Notes: generated from the sequence alone by a model not told the origin. A stretch of DNA of 64,000 bases from Chionoecetes opilio (GCA_016584305.1 JACEEZ010023434.1:1-64000), one strand, 5' to 3'; shown: positions 23,640 through 36,691, counted from the stretch's first letter. Translations and numbers: made by a program.

Positions 23640-24480
23640 AAATATCCCTAATCTATCAAATAAAGCAAAGAAAAAATAAATGAATTAATAAACCCCAAAA
23701 ACCCAAAGGTACAAACTCAACAGACTTGTCTTCCCGGTGGATCACCACTCCCCCATAACTTATTTCAACAGGTGTGTTATTACTGCTAGTGATGACAAGT
23801 TTGTGGGTCATTGTGTAGTCTCGATGGAAGGTAGTGTCTCTGGTCAGCTCTTCACAGATAATTTCCATCAGCTGTGATTTATTTTCTGACTGTCAGGACA
23901 ACTTTCTGTGGGGGTAAAGTTGTATCTAGAGCCAGTCGATGTACTCTGCTTGCTTCTGTTGTTCTATTGCATCTGGTCGTACTCGTGGTACTGAAATCCT
24001 GGTACCTGTCGAACACGAGATAAACATTGCTAGAAGTAAGTTTCTGTTGGATGTACTGTTTGAAGTTCACAACAAAGTCGCGGACTGTCCCATTCGCTGG
24101 CCAGTGTATCACCCAGAGGACAGCTGAACCATCTAGCACCCTACATTTGACTTTGGGTAATACGTTTCTTGATGACATCTCAACTTGTAGTTGCTTCTTC
24201 AACTGTGCCTTAACCTTTCCTGTTCTCATGTCACCCGAGTCGTTGAACATCGATGTAGGCACCGGGGATAGCTCATACGATAGTAATGTCTTGATGTCTA
24301 TTGTGTCACGGCAGCTAGCCTGGAGTCCTATGACTCGTGAAAAGAGAAGGGTGGTATTGAACAACTTAACTGTACCAATATTCACATGCTTCTTTGTTAC
24401 TTGCATTGTCACCGTCTTCTTTGAAATGGGATTGTAGAAGCCATCTGGCCAAGAACCCCGAATTTTCCTTTTTGTTTATT
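23640..24480 (-). pseudogene. Truncated PIN-like family gene, second subfamily
   Basis: Minus-strand reading gives 177 codons (24,412-23,879), continued in register by 70 more (23,868-23,656). Signatures are LLSYELSPVPTSMF, then VLDGSAVLWVIHWP, VYLVFDRYQDFSTTSTTR, LPPQKVVLTV and VVIHREDKS. I recall these blocks from uncharacterised proteins of many invertebrates, where a DTDV-type Asp motif should follow; here the frame ends before it, in VPLGF and a hydrophobic run. The Asp of LDGSA and FDRY fits a PIN/FEN-like fold by inference only. The segment upstream (24,430-24,480, WPDGFYNPISKK) continues the homology past the first ATG, so the N-terminus is also missing. The gene points towards the terminal repeat at 23,196. 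Confidence 0.65.
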
Positions 24481-24930
24481 TCAATGGCCCAGTCTTATCC
24501 ACGTTCACTAAAACAGGTGCACTCGACACTGACAATGTTCATTATCTTGCTGTTCTTTGCGGGTGGACAGAGGATCGATGCCCCGAAAACTTTGAATTAC
24601 CAAATAAAAAATTAAGGAGTGTAAAATCATATAAAAGTTATTCATGGTTTCTAATGTCTTAAACCCCCGTTAAACATTTTAATTGTTTTAAATTCCTTCT
24701 AGAAGCCGAGAATTTAATTTAGTATTTTCGGGAAAAAATGGCGCCATTTTGGTTTTATAAAATTTTAGAAAAAATCCCCCAAGGTGCAGGGGTCATCAAG
24801 CGAATTTTATTTTTTAGGACTCGGTGCCCAAATAACCAAAAACTTTGTAAACCCCACTTCCGGGTAACTATTTGGCTGCGGACTTTTTGTGTGTTGAGTG
24901 TCACCCAGTCGGGGTCAGAAGGATTAGCAT
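24480..24930. other. No recognisable feature
   Basis: AT-rich sequence with an imperfect inverted pair around CCAAATA (24,828) and TATTTGG (24,868). I see no gene, no P1 right terminal repeat and no LTR. Confidence 0.4.
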
Positions 24931-26045
24931 GGCAGCGCGAGGAGCTTAGCGTCGCAGGGTTAGTGGGGAGCGATGGGAGGGAGGCGTGGTGGGTTAGAAG
25001 GAACGAGGGGGTTAGTGGAGACGATGGTTTTGTTGGGGAGTTGATGGTGTTGGAGTGGAACGAGGGTGTGGTGAAGGGAGGTGAGGGTGGAGTAAAGGAG
25101 TCGAGGGTGATAACGAGTGGTTAGAAGGAGGGAAAAGGTCGTGGGGAGGCAATGAAGGTTTGGGGGAGTGATATTTAGATTCGGGAGGCGTTTGAAGACC
25201 TAAAAAGGGCTTTGAAAAGTAAAAGTGAACGAATTGAAAAGCGTGGTAAAGAAGGAGATAGGAACGATCTTTTAATTTTTGGGGTGTAGGTCCAAGTTGA
25301 GTGAGTGGAGGGGCACATGCGAGGTTTACCTGAGGGGTACCGAGGAGACGTCCCCGGGGCTACTACAAAAGAGATTTGTCTAGTAAGTCACGGGGATGGT
25401 GGATGGAAGGTAGTTGACCATGGTGGAGCGCCCCCGAATAAATAAAGGAAAACAAGACCATTTTGTGTGCACGATTCATTTTAGGACTCTCGGGGCTGCA
25501 AGGGGAAGATAAGAAGGTAAAAGGGTAGCGAACATCATTACCAAAGGTAAAATTTTGGGTTTGTTGGGGGACGTCAAATTGGGCACCTAACAGAGGTTTT
25601 TGACAGGGGGGGATGCGTATGAAGTCTGTGAGTTACCCGGGGAAAGGGGTGGGGTATGTTAGTGAAAGAAGTTGAGTACATGGGGACCAAGGGAAAAAAG
25701 CCCATCGTTCTGCCGGGCAGGGGGGAAACGATGTCGAGTGTTAAGGAGTGGGAATTGCTAAGCGGTTAAAGGAAGTGTAGGAAAGGGGGGGACAGGGGGG
25801 GTCCCTGTGGTGTGTGGGGGCCTTTCCCAAGACGTTTGTTGACAACTTGTGGTACCCCAGGGCTATTGTCTGAATTCCCGGCTGGCATTTCATTGCAAAC
25901 CCAAGGGTTTGGGCATTTGTCGACAACGGGGCCCCTTTTTTTTCGGTTTAAAACCCACCTCTCCCAGGGGACGGGGGCAACTTTCGAGGAAAGGATTTCG
26001 ATCATGTCTAAACCCCTTTGAAAGGAGGTAGATGCACGCAGGCTT
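24930..26045 (+). pseudogene. CR1 LINE ORF1 with SGNH-esterase-like blocks (third copy)
   Basis: ORF1 of CR1-clade LINEs encodes a nucleic-acid-binding protein, in some lineages with an SGNH esterase. Here residues reading ERIEKRGKEGDRNDLLIFGV (25,229-25,288) resemble the RRNNLVIFG block of ORF1 proteins. GGNDV near 25,724 fits SGNH block III, and the block V-like D-G-x-x-L-S-R-K-G lies near 25,970-26,000, close to the end. Indels break every frame. This is the only copy in which ORF1 is not cut by the palindrome centre. Confidence 0.55.
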
Positions 26046-26199
26046 TTTTAAGATAAGAACCGGGGTTTAGAACTGGAGTGGGGGTAAAGGAATTGTGACA
26101 CTAGGAGGAGTTTAAAAAGGCAGGGAACTAAAGTGATTGTAAGAAGAGAGAGGGGAGGAAGTTAAAAAAAAAAAGATAAAGGGAAAAGGACAAAAAAAA

Positions 26200-27975
26200 G
26201 AGGATTTGCTAAAGGGTTTTACTATCAAACTGTAGGAGTATTTTAAACAAGATAGTTTTCCCTGAGGGGATAAATAGTGTAGAGGATTTTGATATAATAG
26301 CATTAACAGAAACATTTTTGGGATATGTCGGGAAAGGTATTTGATCCAAGGTTGAGAAGCGGGGTAAAAAAGTTATTTCACAAGGACGTTAGGCAGGCGA
26401 GGGGGAGGAGTTGGCTTTGCAAGGAACAGCAGTGTTGTGTTAATAATTTTATAAACACAGAGACGAATAGTCTATATGGGTAGTTTTTACGAGGGAACTG
26501 AGAAAAGGGGTTTGGGTGTGTGTATAGGCCCAAAACTATGTAAAAAAGGATTCAGCCCTATATGGCAAGAAATAAAAAAGGCTTGCGAATAAGACTATGC
26601 GTGTAGGGATTTTAATTTTAGGAATAAGTGGGATTTAAATTTATAGGAACAAACGACGCAGGGGAATTTGTTAAATAATTGAATAACTTCCAAAAGCCAA
26701 GCAATCAGGACCCTATTTTAGGAGATAATTTTCTTGATTTATTATGAAAAACGGGGAAGTTTTGTTACAGAGGTGGAGGTTGGGGCATTAGCAAACAGAA
26801 AACCTTTATGAAATTATATTTTGCTTAGAAGGGAAAAGAAAAAATATAATGTTAATAAGCAAAGATCCGATTTCAGACGGCTAATTATGCAGGGATTAAA
26901 AAACCTGGAGGGGTTTAACGGGGGTGAAGGATAGAGGGGAAGGAAGTTCCAAGGGGCACGCGGTGAAGGGAAAAGGGCCCAATTATGCGGGTTTTAAGAA
27001 GACACCGGGAAAGGGGTTTAATGGGGGTGGGATGAGGGGGAAGAAATTTTCCCAAGACAGCGCGGGAAGGGGGTAGTGAGATCAGTGCGGATGAGGATTA
27101 TACTTTATTTGAAAGGAAATTTTAATTTGCAGGACAAAAAAAAGAATATTCCTTATAGGGCGATAAGATAAGGAAGAGTGCCCCGAAAGGGAAAAAACGT
27201 TTTTTAAAAAAAAAAACAGTGGAGAAAAAAGAAGCGTACTTAAATTTAAGGCGGGGACGGGTGGAAAAGAACAGTATAACTGATGGCGAGGCAGTAAAGG
27301 ATAAAAAGAGTAGTAAGAAAAATTATAAATTTAAAAGTCGCGGACAGGCAAAAAGCGATCCTAACGGGTTCTACAGATTATAAAACGAAGCAAGGGAAAT
27401 TAGTGGGGCCGTTAAGATTGGAGGGCGAGGTCTTAAAATACGGATGAGGAATGTGAAAAATTTTAATTTTAATATTTTTTAAGTGATTTTTACTCTGGGG
27501 ATACACAGACAATACTGAAAGTGAACAGATGTTAATGGAATCGATGAGGAGAAACTCAAAGATTTGTGTAAACTAGAAAACTTGGGGAAGAGGGTATGGA
27601 AAAAAATAATTTTAAGTCGCCAGGACCAGATGAAGTGTACCCCCAAGTATTAAAAGAATGCAAAGAGGTAGTTAGTGATGTTATGCCTTTTTGGGAAAAC
27701 GGTTGAAAAGGGCGTGGGGCGTTAGTGTGGAAAGGGAAATGTAGTCCCCATTTTTAAGAAGGGGACAGGGACTAAATCAAATATTGACCAGTTGTCAAAG
27801 AAAAGGGTAGGAAATTATTGGAATCTATTGTTCAAAACATTAGAGAGCAAAAAAAAAAAATTTTTTGATAAATGATTCACAACATGGATTCCCCAAGGGT
27901 AGGTAGTTCCCCAATTTAGAGTTTTTAAGGAAAGTTTAGAGACGGCAGATAGGATAAGGTTAGATATATGCTTCG
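26200..27975 (+). pseudogene. CR1 LINE endonuclease and RT N-terminal half (third copy)
   Basis: Same region as 11,860-13,700. The endonuclease is at ~26,215-26,900 and the RT at ~27,430-27,960, with SPGPDEVYP near 27,625. Homopolymer errors are very dense, so it was read by alignment to the second copy. Confidence 0.68.
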
Positions 27976-28319
27976 GATGCTCAAAAGAGTTAGGACCGTA
28001 AGTATTACCCTAAGGGACTTTTTATCTCTAGCGCTCTACGGGTGCTCAAACCGTTTTCCACCGCTACGGGACGCGGGGCTAAGGGTGCTCGGGACCCCCC
28101 CTTTAAACCCCAAGGGGGGGAAATTTAAAGCGAAAAGACACAACAAACAAAAAATTTACAAGTTGTATCACTATATTTTGTTTATTGTGATTTAGAGCCA
28201 TTTCTGCTTCCCTTTTTGAAATGTGATTGTTTTTTGCATCTTTGACTCATATATATCATTTTAACATAAAATACCTATCTTGTAAAAAATTCATTTAGGG
28301 AAAACCCTAATATATTAAA
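27976..28319 (+). mobile_element. T1 element, short part (third copy)
   Basis: It starts at GGATGCTCAAAAGAGTTAGG (27,975) and runs to the AT-rich flank of Gypsy-A at 28,323. Same content as 13,691-14,046. Confidence 0.45.
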
Positions 28320-28323
28320 ATAT

Positions 28324-31300
28324 TGAAACGAAACGAGGGGGGGGGGGGTCATCCCCCACCTAAACTTCGTCACACATTTAGGGCCGGGAAAATGGAGGGG
28401 AGGGAAGGATAAAGGGGAAACCCTTTAGTGCTGTGCACGGCCCCTTTTTTTGCACAATTTGATCATGTCTCTCCCGGGGGGGGGGGGGGGGGGCACGCCC
28501 CTACGAACTGATCACTGTCTCACAACACCGGGCACGCCCACACACAACTTTACTGAGCACTGTCTCTAAACACCGGGCAGCCCATCAAACTTTACTAGTC
28601 ACTCTCAACACCGGGCACGCCCGCGTGGTACGTCACTGGGTGCGGGGGGGCCCCTCAGGCACTTTTAGGCCGCCCAGCGTCCAGTACCCCGGTGAAGACG
28701 AGCTACGTGTGTTTGTTTCCTCGTAAAGGTTTGACTTTCACTGCGGCGGGCACCCCCCGGTTTTGATGACAAACCCCCGCCAATCGAGGGTGAGGCGGGG
28801 CCTCGACACCCCCCGCGACGCTCCGAATGCGACTCGAAGAAACCCCTCGTCGCCGTCGGTGCAAGTAAAGAGGTACTTCGAAACATGCCCCTCCCGTGAG
28901 AGAAGGGGCGACTCGCCCGCCACATCATGCCCAAACTACCTCACCCGAGCTGGCTCCTCTTCCTCAAGGAGAAAGTCGTGTTCCCCGAAGTCCTCCTGTT
29001 CCTCGGGGGCCGCGGCGAGGACCTCCCATCGACAGGCGAGCTCAACCTCCCAAAACCTCAGCACCCCATTTCCATGAGGTGGGTCCTCCGCAGGTGGTAG
29101 CATCTCTCCACAGCTCACCCCTCGCAGTCCATCCCCGGTGGTTGATTTCCCCCTAAAGTTTCAGGGTCGGGTCGCCATCCCCGGCACTGCGGGGTTCGTC
29201 ACCTCCTGCTCCGGGCCCCAATTATTCCCCTGGGCAAGGGTACCCCCACAATCGGTCCACGTGCACCACCTTGGGGCCGGGCCCACGCGCCCCATGACGA
29301 ATCCGGTACGTCCCTCGGAGACACGCTCGCCCGAGGGTGTAGGGCCCTCCCCGGACTTTGGAGCTTGGGCGAGAGCCTTTCCCCTAGGCGTGCACCCACA
29401 CCGGGTTATCCTCTTCGTAAACAGTGACTGGGCACCGCGGTCATAGTGACGCCCCCATCGCCTCCGCGGCAAAGGCGGCTGCTTCCCCGGGTGGGCTTTT
29501 CCGTAGTCTTTCCCTGCAAGCCGCGGCGTACCGAGTTCCTACGTGGGTAAACTCCTCGTCGGCTGAGGCCAGTGACCAGGCCACGGGGAGGCGTATCTCT
29601 CCCCCCCAGCATCAGGCGGGCAGGCTGAAAATCGGGGGCCCTCGTGCTCTGCTGAGGGGTGGGCCCCGGGCCCGCAGGGGCAACTTACTGTCCCACTCAG
29701 TCGGGCCATCTCTGCAGTATTTTGCAGCTCTTGAGCGAGGGTGGGGTTTGACCGCTTACCATACCGCCCGATGGGCCGCATAGGTGTGGTTTGTTTTTTT
29801 TTTCCCAAAATTTTGCAGCACTCTTGGAACACCTTTCGCCTCAAACTCCGGCCCTGGCAGAATGGGCTCACCCGGGACGCCGCCTCGCAAAGAACATTCG
29901 ACCACACCGGGGCAACGTGGTGGCTTGTGGGGGCAGGGCGTACGCTTCGGGCCCACTTCGTAAAGTACCAACCCAGCAGAATAAGGGTTTGCCCGCAGCG
30001 TGGCCCGGGAGGGGTCCAGCGATGTCGAGGGCCCACCCCCAGGGGAGCCCCCACCTGGTACAGTTGCAGCGGGGCCCTTGCTCCCCGTCCGGGACCCTTT
30101 TTTCGTGCAGGTGTCGCAAAACCCCCACCATTCCTCAACGTCCTGGGGAGCCCCCCCAATAAAACCGCGCCGCAGCCCGCCCGGGGTCTTTTTCACGCCC
30201 GGTGTCCGCTCGTGATGTTATCGTGGGCCCCCGCATCAGCCTCGCCTTGGCCTTTTGGGACGGGGGTCGCCCCGAACCGACTCGCCCGTCAGGCAGCAGC
30301 CAACGCTTAAGCAGCACCCCCCCCTGCCCAGAGCGAGGGGGGTCCCCCCGCCCCTAGTAGTGCTTCGTGGCGGGGGTCCGTCTTCTACCTCCTCCCGGTG
30401 TGGTCTGCCGCGCTTGCTCTAGCTCCTCCGACTGTGCCAAAATACGGGGCTGCTGTTTGGGGGTTTCCGCCACTGCCCATCCTGTCGGGTGGGGTCAACA
30501 GCACTGCTGTCCTCCGGCATTCCCTGGCTCCTTACTGCACAGTGACGGAGGCTGGCTCGCAGGGGGTGGGTGAGGCTGTAAACGTTTTTTGGTACCTTCC
30601 CGGGGGGTGTACCCCGTGGTAGTTGTGTTGCTCCAGCTTCCGAGCCACCGCGCCAGCTGACCCCCCGGGTTTCCCCAGCGTTTCAAACCCCGCAGGGCTG
30701 CGTGGTCCCTTCTCACGGTGAAAAAAGCACCATAAGGTAGGGGTGAAAGTGGTCCCAAACTCCTCATACAGCCAAAAACTCCTTCCCTTTTGACGCGTAG
30801 TTGCGCCGGGGGACGAATTTTGGCTGTAGTACGCCACCACTTGCTCTCGTCCCCCCTTCTCCTGGGGGAGCCCCGCACCAAACCCTCGGCGCTAGCGTCG
30901 CAGCCAAAACGAGGGAAGGGTCCGGGTACGGCAGACAGGAGGGCCCTTAGGCGCTTTTTGTCCCCCGAAGGGGTCTGCACTCCGGGGTCGACGGAAACCC
31001 GTTCCCCCTTTGCGTAAGCGGTGCAGGGGGGGTGGGAGTACTGGCGAAACCCTGCAGAAAACGCTGTAGTACGTGCAGAGCCCAAAAACTCCGTTTCCTT
31101 CACTGTCCTTGGCACCGGTCATTCCTCACATGCTACCCTTTCCCAGGGGGCCTTCGGACTCCATCCTGGGCCCACAATTGCCCCAGAAACGGTACCTCCC
31201 GCTAGAAGAGCAGGCACTTTTTGGGGCTGAGCTTCAGGTTGGCCTCTCGAACCCCAGGGAAAATGCTTCCACCGCTCCAAATCCTCTTTGAAAAGGCCCC

Positions 31301-34300
31301 GTACAGACCCCGTCGTTTTGTACACCAGGGGGGTCTTCCCTTGGGCCCCTCCGCAAACCCCCCCCCTCAGGCTCGAAAGGGCGCAGGGCTTTTCACAGGG
31401 CCCAATGGCATCACCCGGAACTGCACAGGCCCTGACCGGGAGAAACGCGGTCTTTTGTTTTTAAACCCCCTCCACCCGGTATACCCTGACTTCAGGGCCA
31501 GGTAGAGAAAACCCTCTGGGGCCCCCACCAGCGGTCCAGGGTGTCATCAATCGAGGCAGAGGGGGAAAAGTCCTCCCGGACGTCTTTAGGGCACGGGGAG
31601 TCCACGCAGCACCTCGTCTGCCGTCCTTTTTCCTCACAAGGATACCGCGACGACCACGGGTGCTTTATCGCTCTATATCCTGTTTTGATGAGTCCCCTAC
31701 CCCTTTACCCCCACGCGACGGGCAGGGGCAATCTTCCGGGTGGGGCTTATAGGACGACTGTTGCCCCGGTGTCGATGCGGTGCTTGGCCCGGTCGGACCC
31801 CCCGAGGTCCTGGTCCCCCATAAAAAAATCAGCATAGGAGACTAGCAGCTCCCCCCAGCTGGGTGGCCTGCCCATCTAGACACCAGAGCTTCTCCCAAGC
31901 AGTCCTGGAGGTCTTGGGCACGCCAAACCCCTAGCGACCCTAGCCGCGGGCCCAGCGTCTGCAGTCTTCCCCGCTCGCCTACCCCCTCGCCGTCCCAATG
32001 CTGCCCCTAAACGGGATCGGTATTTCCCCTTTCCGAGACGTTTGCCACCCGCACATTAAACTCGTCCCTTTTCTTGCTGCACCAACTCCCTGCTGACCCC
32101 AGACCGTCCTGCAAACTGTCCCGGGGGGCGACGGTCTACCCAAACAACTCGCTCGCCATCCCTCGACTCAGCCCGCCCCCCACCGAGTCTCCGCCTCGGC
32201 GGGATGCTCATGCCCTCGCCCCCACCAAAAGGGCGGGACCCCCAATCGGCAGGGGCACTGCGAGTCCCCGACCCTCAGTGTCTGTTTTCCCAAAGCGGAC
32301 CCGTGCTCGGCTCCTTTTGAGGTAATCCGGCCCCGGAGACAGGGGTCCGAATGTCGCCCCGTAACGGGCAGCTGCTCCACCTCATCTCCGACGGTGATCC
32401 CGGGCCCCAGGAAACCCGCAGTCGGCACGTGGCCGGTAACCCACAGGCGCTGTACCGCCACAGGGGGGTTTGGTGCCGCTACACGCCGCCGGGCGAACGG
32501 CGCTCCGCCCCCCTATCCACCATCAGCCCACAGGGACCCATTAACGGCTCCTTTGACCTGCACGGTGTGGGAGGGGTGGGGCGGCATCTTAGCGAGAGTG
32601 GGACTGAATGGGGATTTGGGTGGCGCCGGCCCCTGCCGCCCAGCCTCCCGCGTTTCCCCCTGAAGAAGTGTCTCCTTTCGGGGCCCGGGGGAAACGCTGG
32701 CGAGGTGGGCCCCTTTGGCCACACCCCACATCCCCTCTGGTGCCGCTAGCCCTCCGCGCTCCCCGACAACGAGCTGTTTGGGATCGGGGGATTTCTCCGC
32801 ATGTGTCCCATACGACGGGGAAATCCCCATCCCCGGGGAAACTCCTGTGGCGCCCTCCTCCACTCGGGACCTCACCTGGCTCCTCCGGGCCCCCGGGAAA
32901 TCCCTCCTCACTTGGTCAGCTGGGCCTCCCCCGAAAAACCCCCCCCCCCGGCCCACCAACCCCCAAATCCCCACGGAGCTTGTAGAAAATTTTACTGTTG
33001 GTCGCCCCGTGCGTCCACAATGGTTCCCGTAACAAAACGGTAAGGAGGTCCCCCAATGGCCCCGGGGAGGCCTTCGTAGGTGTCCCTCCCGGGGTAGCGC
33101 TGCAGGTCCGCCCGGGCCCTGACCTGGCCGAACCGGGCCCCAAAAGCCTCCCCTTGGGGTTTTGGCCGTAAAAGTCGCTCCAGCACCGCCACGAGCAGTG
33201 TGAAAAAGCGCTGGACGGGGTAAATAGGCCAACACTTCCCCGCGGAACCCTTCAGGGTTGTGCGGCTGACAGCCCTCACCCCGAATCCAGCCCCTTTAGC
33301 CTCGGCCAGCACTCAAATGGGCGAGTTAAACCTCCCGGACACTCGTCCGTCGAAGTCCGGGGCTTGCGTCGACCTGCATCCCCGGTGCGGAACCGGGAAG
33401 GAGACGGGGAGAGTGCTGGAGGGGTAGAGGAAGGGGACGTGATAGAGCAGGGCGCGTCCCCGGGGTTTCCCTTCCAACTACCCCGCCGCAAATACTACTC
33501 TGTGGGAGAGGGCGTCCACCCTCTGCCCCCCTCGTCTTTGCATCGTCAGCACAAGGGGAGCTGCTCCGCACAGAACCGCCCGAAATCCTGGTTTGGCGCC
33601 ACGCCTGCGCACATCGATAGTCCTTCCAACCTAGACACTTCACCCCGAGTCCAGCAAAACATTTTTCTAGCGGGGCATCCCTGGGTTTTTAAAGTCCTTT
33701 TTTTGCTGGGCCACTGCTCCATTACTCATTTTTCATCTTCAGACAGCTGTTTTCGGTAAACTGCTTGGGCCCCCCTCCCTGAGGTCACCCAGGCCCCTCT
33801 GGTACGCGTCTTTGAGCTCACTAATGGCCTGAGCTTGAGCTTGCGGGCCCCCACCCAGAGCCGTCGCGTTTTGAGCCCCCCAATGTGGGCCCGAACCCGG
33901 AACGCTGCCTCAGCAGTTCCACCAAATCACCCCGCGTGGGCCCGGGGGCTTATCGGCGGGAGGGTCAGCCTTTGCCTGACGCTTGATGCGCATCCAGAGT
34001 CCCCCTTTCCCCCCCAGCCTCGCCGTCTCTTCAAAACCCAGACCCTACTACCGCACAATGTAACGAAAAGGGGGGGGGGGGGGGCACCACCCCCTCAATT
34101 CGTCAACATTACGGTCGGGACAAGGAAGGGGCGGGAAGGACTGAAGGGAAAACCCCTTTAGTGCGGGGGACGGCTCCTTTTATTGCACAATTGAGTCACT
34201 GTCCTACACGGGGGGGGGGGAGGGGGCACCCCATTACGAAAATGAGTCACTGTCTCACAAAACCCGGGGACGCCCACTAACAAACGTTTTGAGTCCGTTT

Positions 34301-34574
34301 TCAACACCGGGCACGCCCGCGGCAGTCCTGCACTGGATGCAGGGGGGTCCCCAGGGCCTTTTTGGCCGTCCGCTGTGTAATCCCGGAAAACGAGCTACGT
34401 GTGTTGGTTATCCTCGTGAAGGTCTGTTTTACTGCCTGGCGGTGCACACCCCGGTCTTGAGCAAACACCCGCCAAAAAAGGGGAGGGGTGGGCCCGACAC
34501 CCCCCGCGGGCGCTCCGAATGCAGACTCGAAGCACCTCTCGCCCGTCGGCAAGTGAACGAGGTACTTTGTAAAA
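28324..34574 (-). mobile_element. Gypsy-A, complete element (third copy)
   Basis: Minus-strand Ty3/Gypsy with LTRs at 28,324-28,885 (3') and 34,059-34,574 (5'). Gag lies at ~33,960-32,400 and pol at ~32,390-29,000. A 240-codon minus-strand stretch (32,513-33,235) covers the gag capsid end to the knuckles (GTHAEKSPDPK is a damaged knuckle). A 206-codon stretch (30,495-31,115) covers the RT end to RNase H (FGCDASAEG). The RT box near 31,312 is damaged, but its AACGAC core agrees with YLND. Runs of C, G, A and T are inflated throughout. Confidence 0.85.
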
Positions 34575-34577
34575 ATA

Positions 34578-35490
34578 TTATCGGTGTTTTTGAATCAAAA
34601 CGTTGTTTTCATACAAGTTTGGGCCCCTAAAGGTATAAAGATGCGGTGGTGGTGGTGGTATCAACAACTGAAAAGAACGACTGGTATAAATGTCTGACGT
34701 ACAAACGCACGTACACACACAACAAAGGGTATTATAAAATTATACATCCTTGACAAATTCACGTGGTCAAGAGGGTGGGGGGGGGGTTTTTTTCTGACCT
34801 AAAAAGCGAACGCGCAGTTTTATCCCTTAACAAGCCCCCGCGGCCCGAATACGACAGGGAGGTCAGAGTGGCCCTATAATGCTAATTTTGGGGAAAGCAG
34901 GACCGAACCTATGTCAGCGCATTAGGTATACCCTGGGTACGTTCTGTAGTATTCAGCAGGAATATTATGATGAAAAGGAATATGGCGGGTAAAATTTATC
35001 GTAACATTTTGGCGGTGTTTTCTAAAATTTGGGCCCCATTTTGGAAAACGTTCGATCTTTGTTCAACCCCGGCAAACTAGTTTTTGGTTTTTTGTTAAAT
35101 TTTATTTAAGTATGTTTTGGTTGGTTTAGCTTTAAAGGTTTTTGATAGGTTTGGTTAAGTTTTTAGAGTTTTTTAAATTAAAAAAAGCGTCCGCGGGACG
35201 ATTTCCCCAAAATGGGCCGATTTCAAAAAAGCGGCTTTTAAGTCTTTAAATTTTTTATCGGGGTCCCTGACAGCTGAAGCATTTATGATTGGCTATAAGC
35301 CGCGTCAGCGAGGCGCTGCTCTGTGATTGGTCGCGAATTTCCCCACACAAATCCTTGAAATCCCTAATATTCCCCACCCCCGAGGCCCCCCATAACCCAC
35401 GGGAGGACGCTCGATACGAGCATCTCCCTCAGCCCACCTCTAAAGGGATTTTAGCCATACACTGTTTTGTCCCTTACGAGGGGTTTTCGA
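34578..35490 (+). mobile_element. T1 element, longer part (third copy)
   Basis: Same content as 20,548-21,510, ending at TTTTCGAGCATCCCTG near 35,485-35,500. The quality of the sequence improves sharply at about this point. Confidence 0.48.
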
Positions 35491-35499
35491 GCATCCCTG

Positions 35500-36691
35500 C
35501 CCCGGACTTTAGTAAGGCATTCGACAAAGTACCACACGAGCGACTCTTAAATAAAATGATGAATGAATGAGTAAAGTGGAATAAGTATATAAGGTTAAGG
35601 CTCATGGAATAGATGGGAAGGTTCTTCGTTGGATCAGAGTTTGGCTAAGTGATAGGCAACAAAGGGTTACAATTAATGGTTCTAAATCTGAATGGGGACA
35701 GGTGACAAGTGGAGTTCCACAAGGGTTTGTTTTGGGTCCATTACTATTTTTTATTTACATCAACGACTTGGATAGTGGGATTAGTAGTGATATCAGCAAA
35801 TTTGCTGATGATACTAACGTAGGTAGGATTATTGGATCACAGTCAGATGTAAACATATTGCAGGGAGACTTGATAAACTTAATGAGTGGGTAGTCAGATA
35901 GCAGAATGGAATTTAATACTGATAAGTGCAGTGTTATGCATGTTGGTAGAAAAAACCCTGGTAATGGATACACCATACACAATATATCGGTGAAAAGATC
36001 AGAAGGTGAAAAAGATCTTGGAGTGAGGGTGAGCCCAGACCTCCGACCTAGGAAATAATGTATTCAAGCTAGAAATATAATTAATAGAGTGTTAGGATTC
36101 ATTACCAGAAGTGTTAAAAGTAGAAGTGCGGAAGTTATTCTAAAGCTTTATCTGGCTCTAGTCAGACCTCACCTAGACTATGCGGCTCAGTTTTGGTCTC
36201 CATATTACAGGATGCACCTTGTTAGAACCAGTGCAGAGAAGGATGACCAAAAAGATTCAAGGGATGCGTAACTTTAGTTATGAGAAGAGATTGAAGCTAT
36301 TAAAGTTACGCTCCCTCGAGAGACGCAGAGTAAGGGGCGATCTGATAGAAGTTTTTAAGTGGATAAAGGTATTTAGTAAAGGAGGTAGGAAAAGTTCTTA
36401 CGGCTAATTAACAAGGGTAGAACAAGAAGTAACGGATTCAAGCTGGAAAAGCGTAATTTGAAAAAGAAATAGGGAAAAACTGGTTCACAAATAGGGTGGT
36501 GAATGATTGGAATGGACTCAGTAGACAGGTAGTTAGTGCGGAGTCATTAGGGAGCTTTAAAAGGGGGCTAGATAGGTTCATGGATGGGGATGAAAGGTGA
36601 ATGTAGGTAGTGTTAGGTAACAGGAACTACCACGTGTAGGCCTCACGGCCTCTTGTAGCTTCCTTATTTTCTTATGTTCTTATGTTCTTAT
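35500..36691 (+). pseudogene. CR1 LINE, RT C-terminal half and 3' tail (best copy)
   Basis: RNA-dependent DNA polymerase of a CR1-clade non-LTR retrotransposon, truncated at its 5' side by T1. Visible in order: FSKAFDKVPHERLLNK (35,508-35,555), [13 protein letters not shown] (35,708), the catalytic block KFADDT with FADD at 35,801-35,812, and a thumb and C-terminus with LVRPHLDYA (36,157) and RRVRGDLIEVFKWI (36,321). A conserved tail runs to a stop near 36,600. The 3' UTR (AACAGGAACTACCACGTGTAG) ends in repeats of TTATGTTC at 36,668-36,691, the CR1-type 3' tail. One frame break lies between 35,893 and 36,089. The downstream spacer 36,692-36,809 is host-like. Confidence 0.88.

Noticed and set aside
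25800..25886. Short match to the left arm beside the third-copy centre (GTCCCTGTGG)
   Set aside because: Beyond that decamer the bases do not follow the inverted arm; they read as normal CR1 ORF1 sequence, so the palindrome is not present there.
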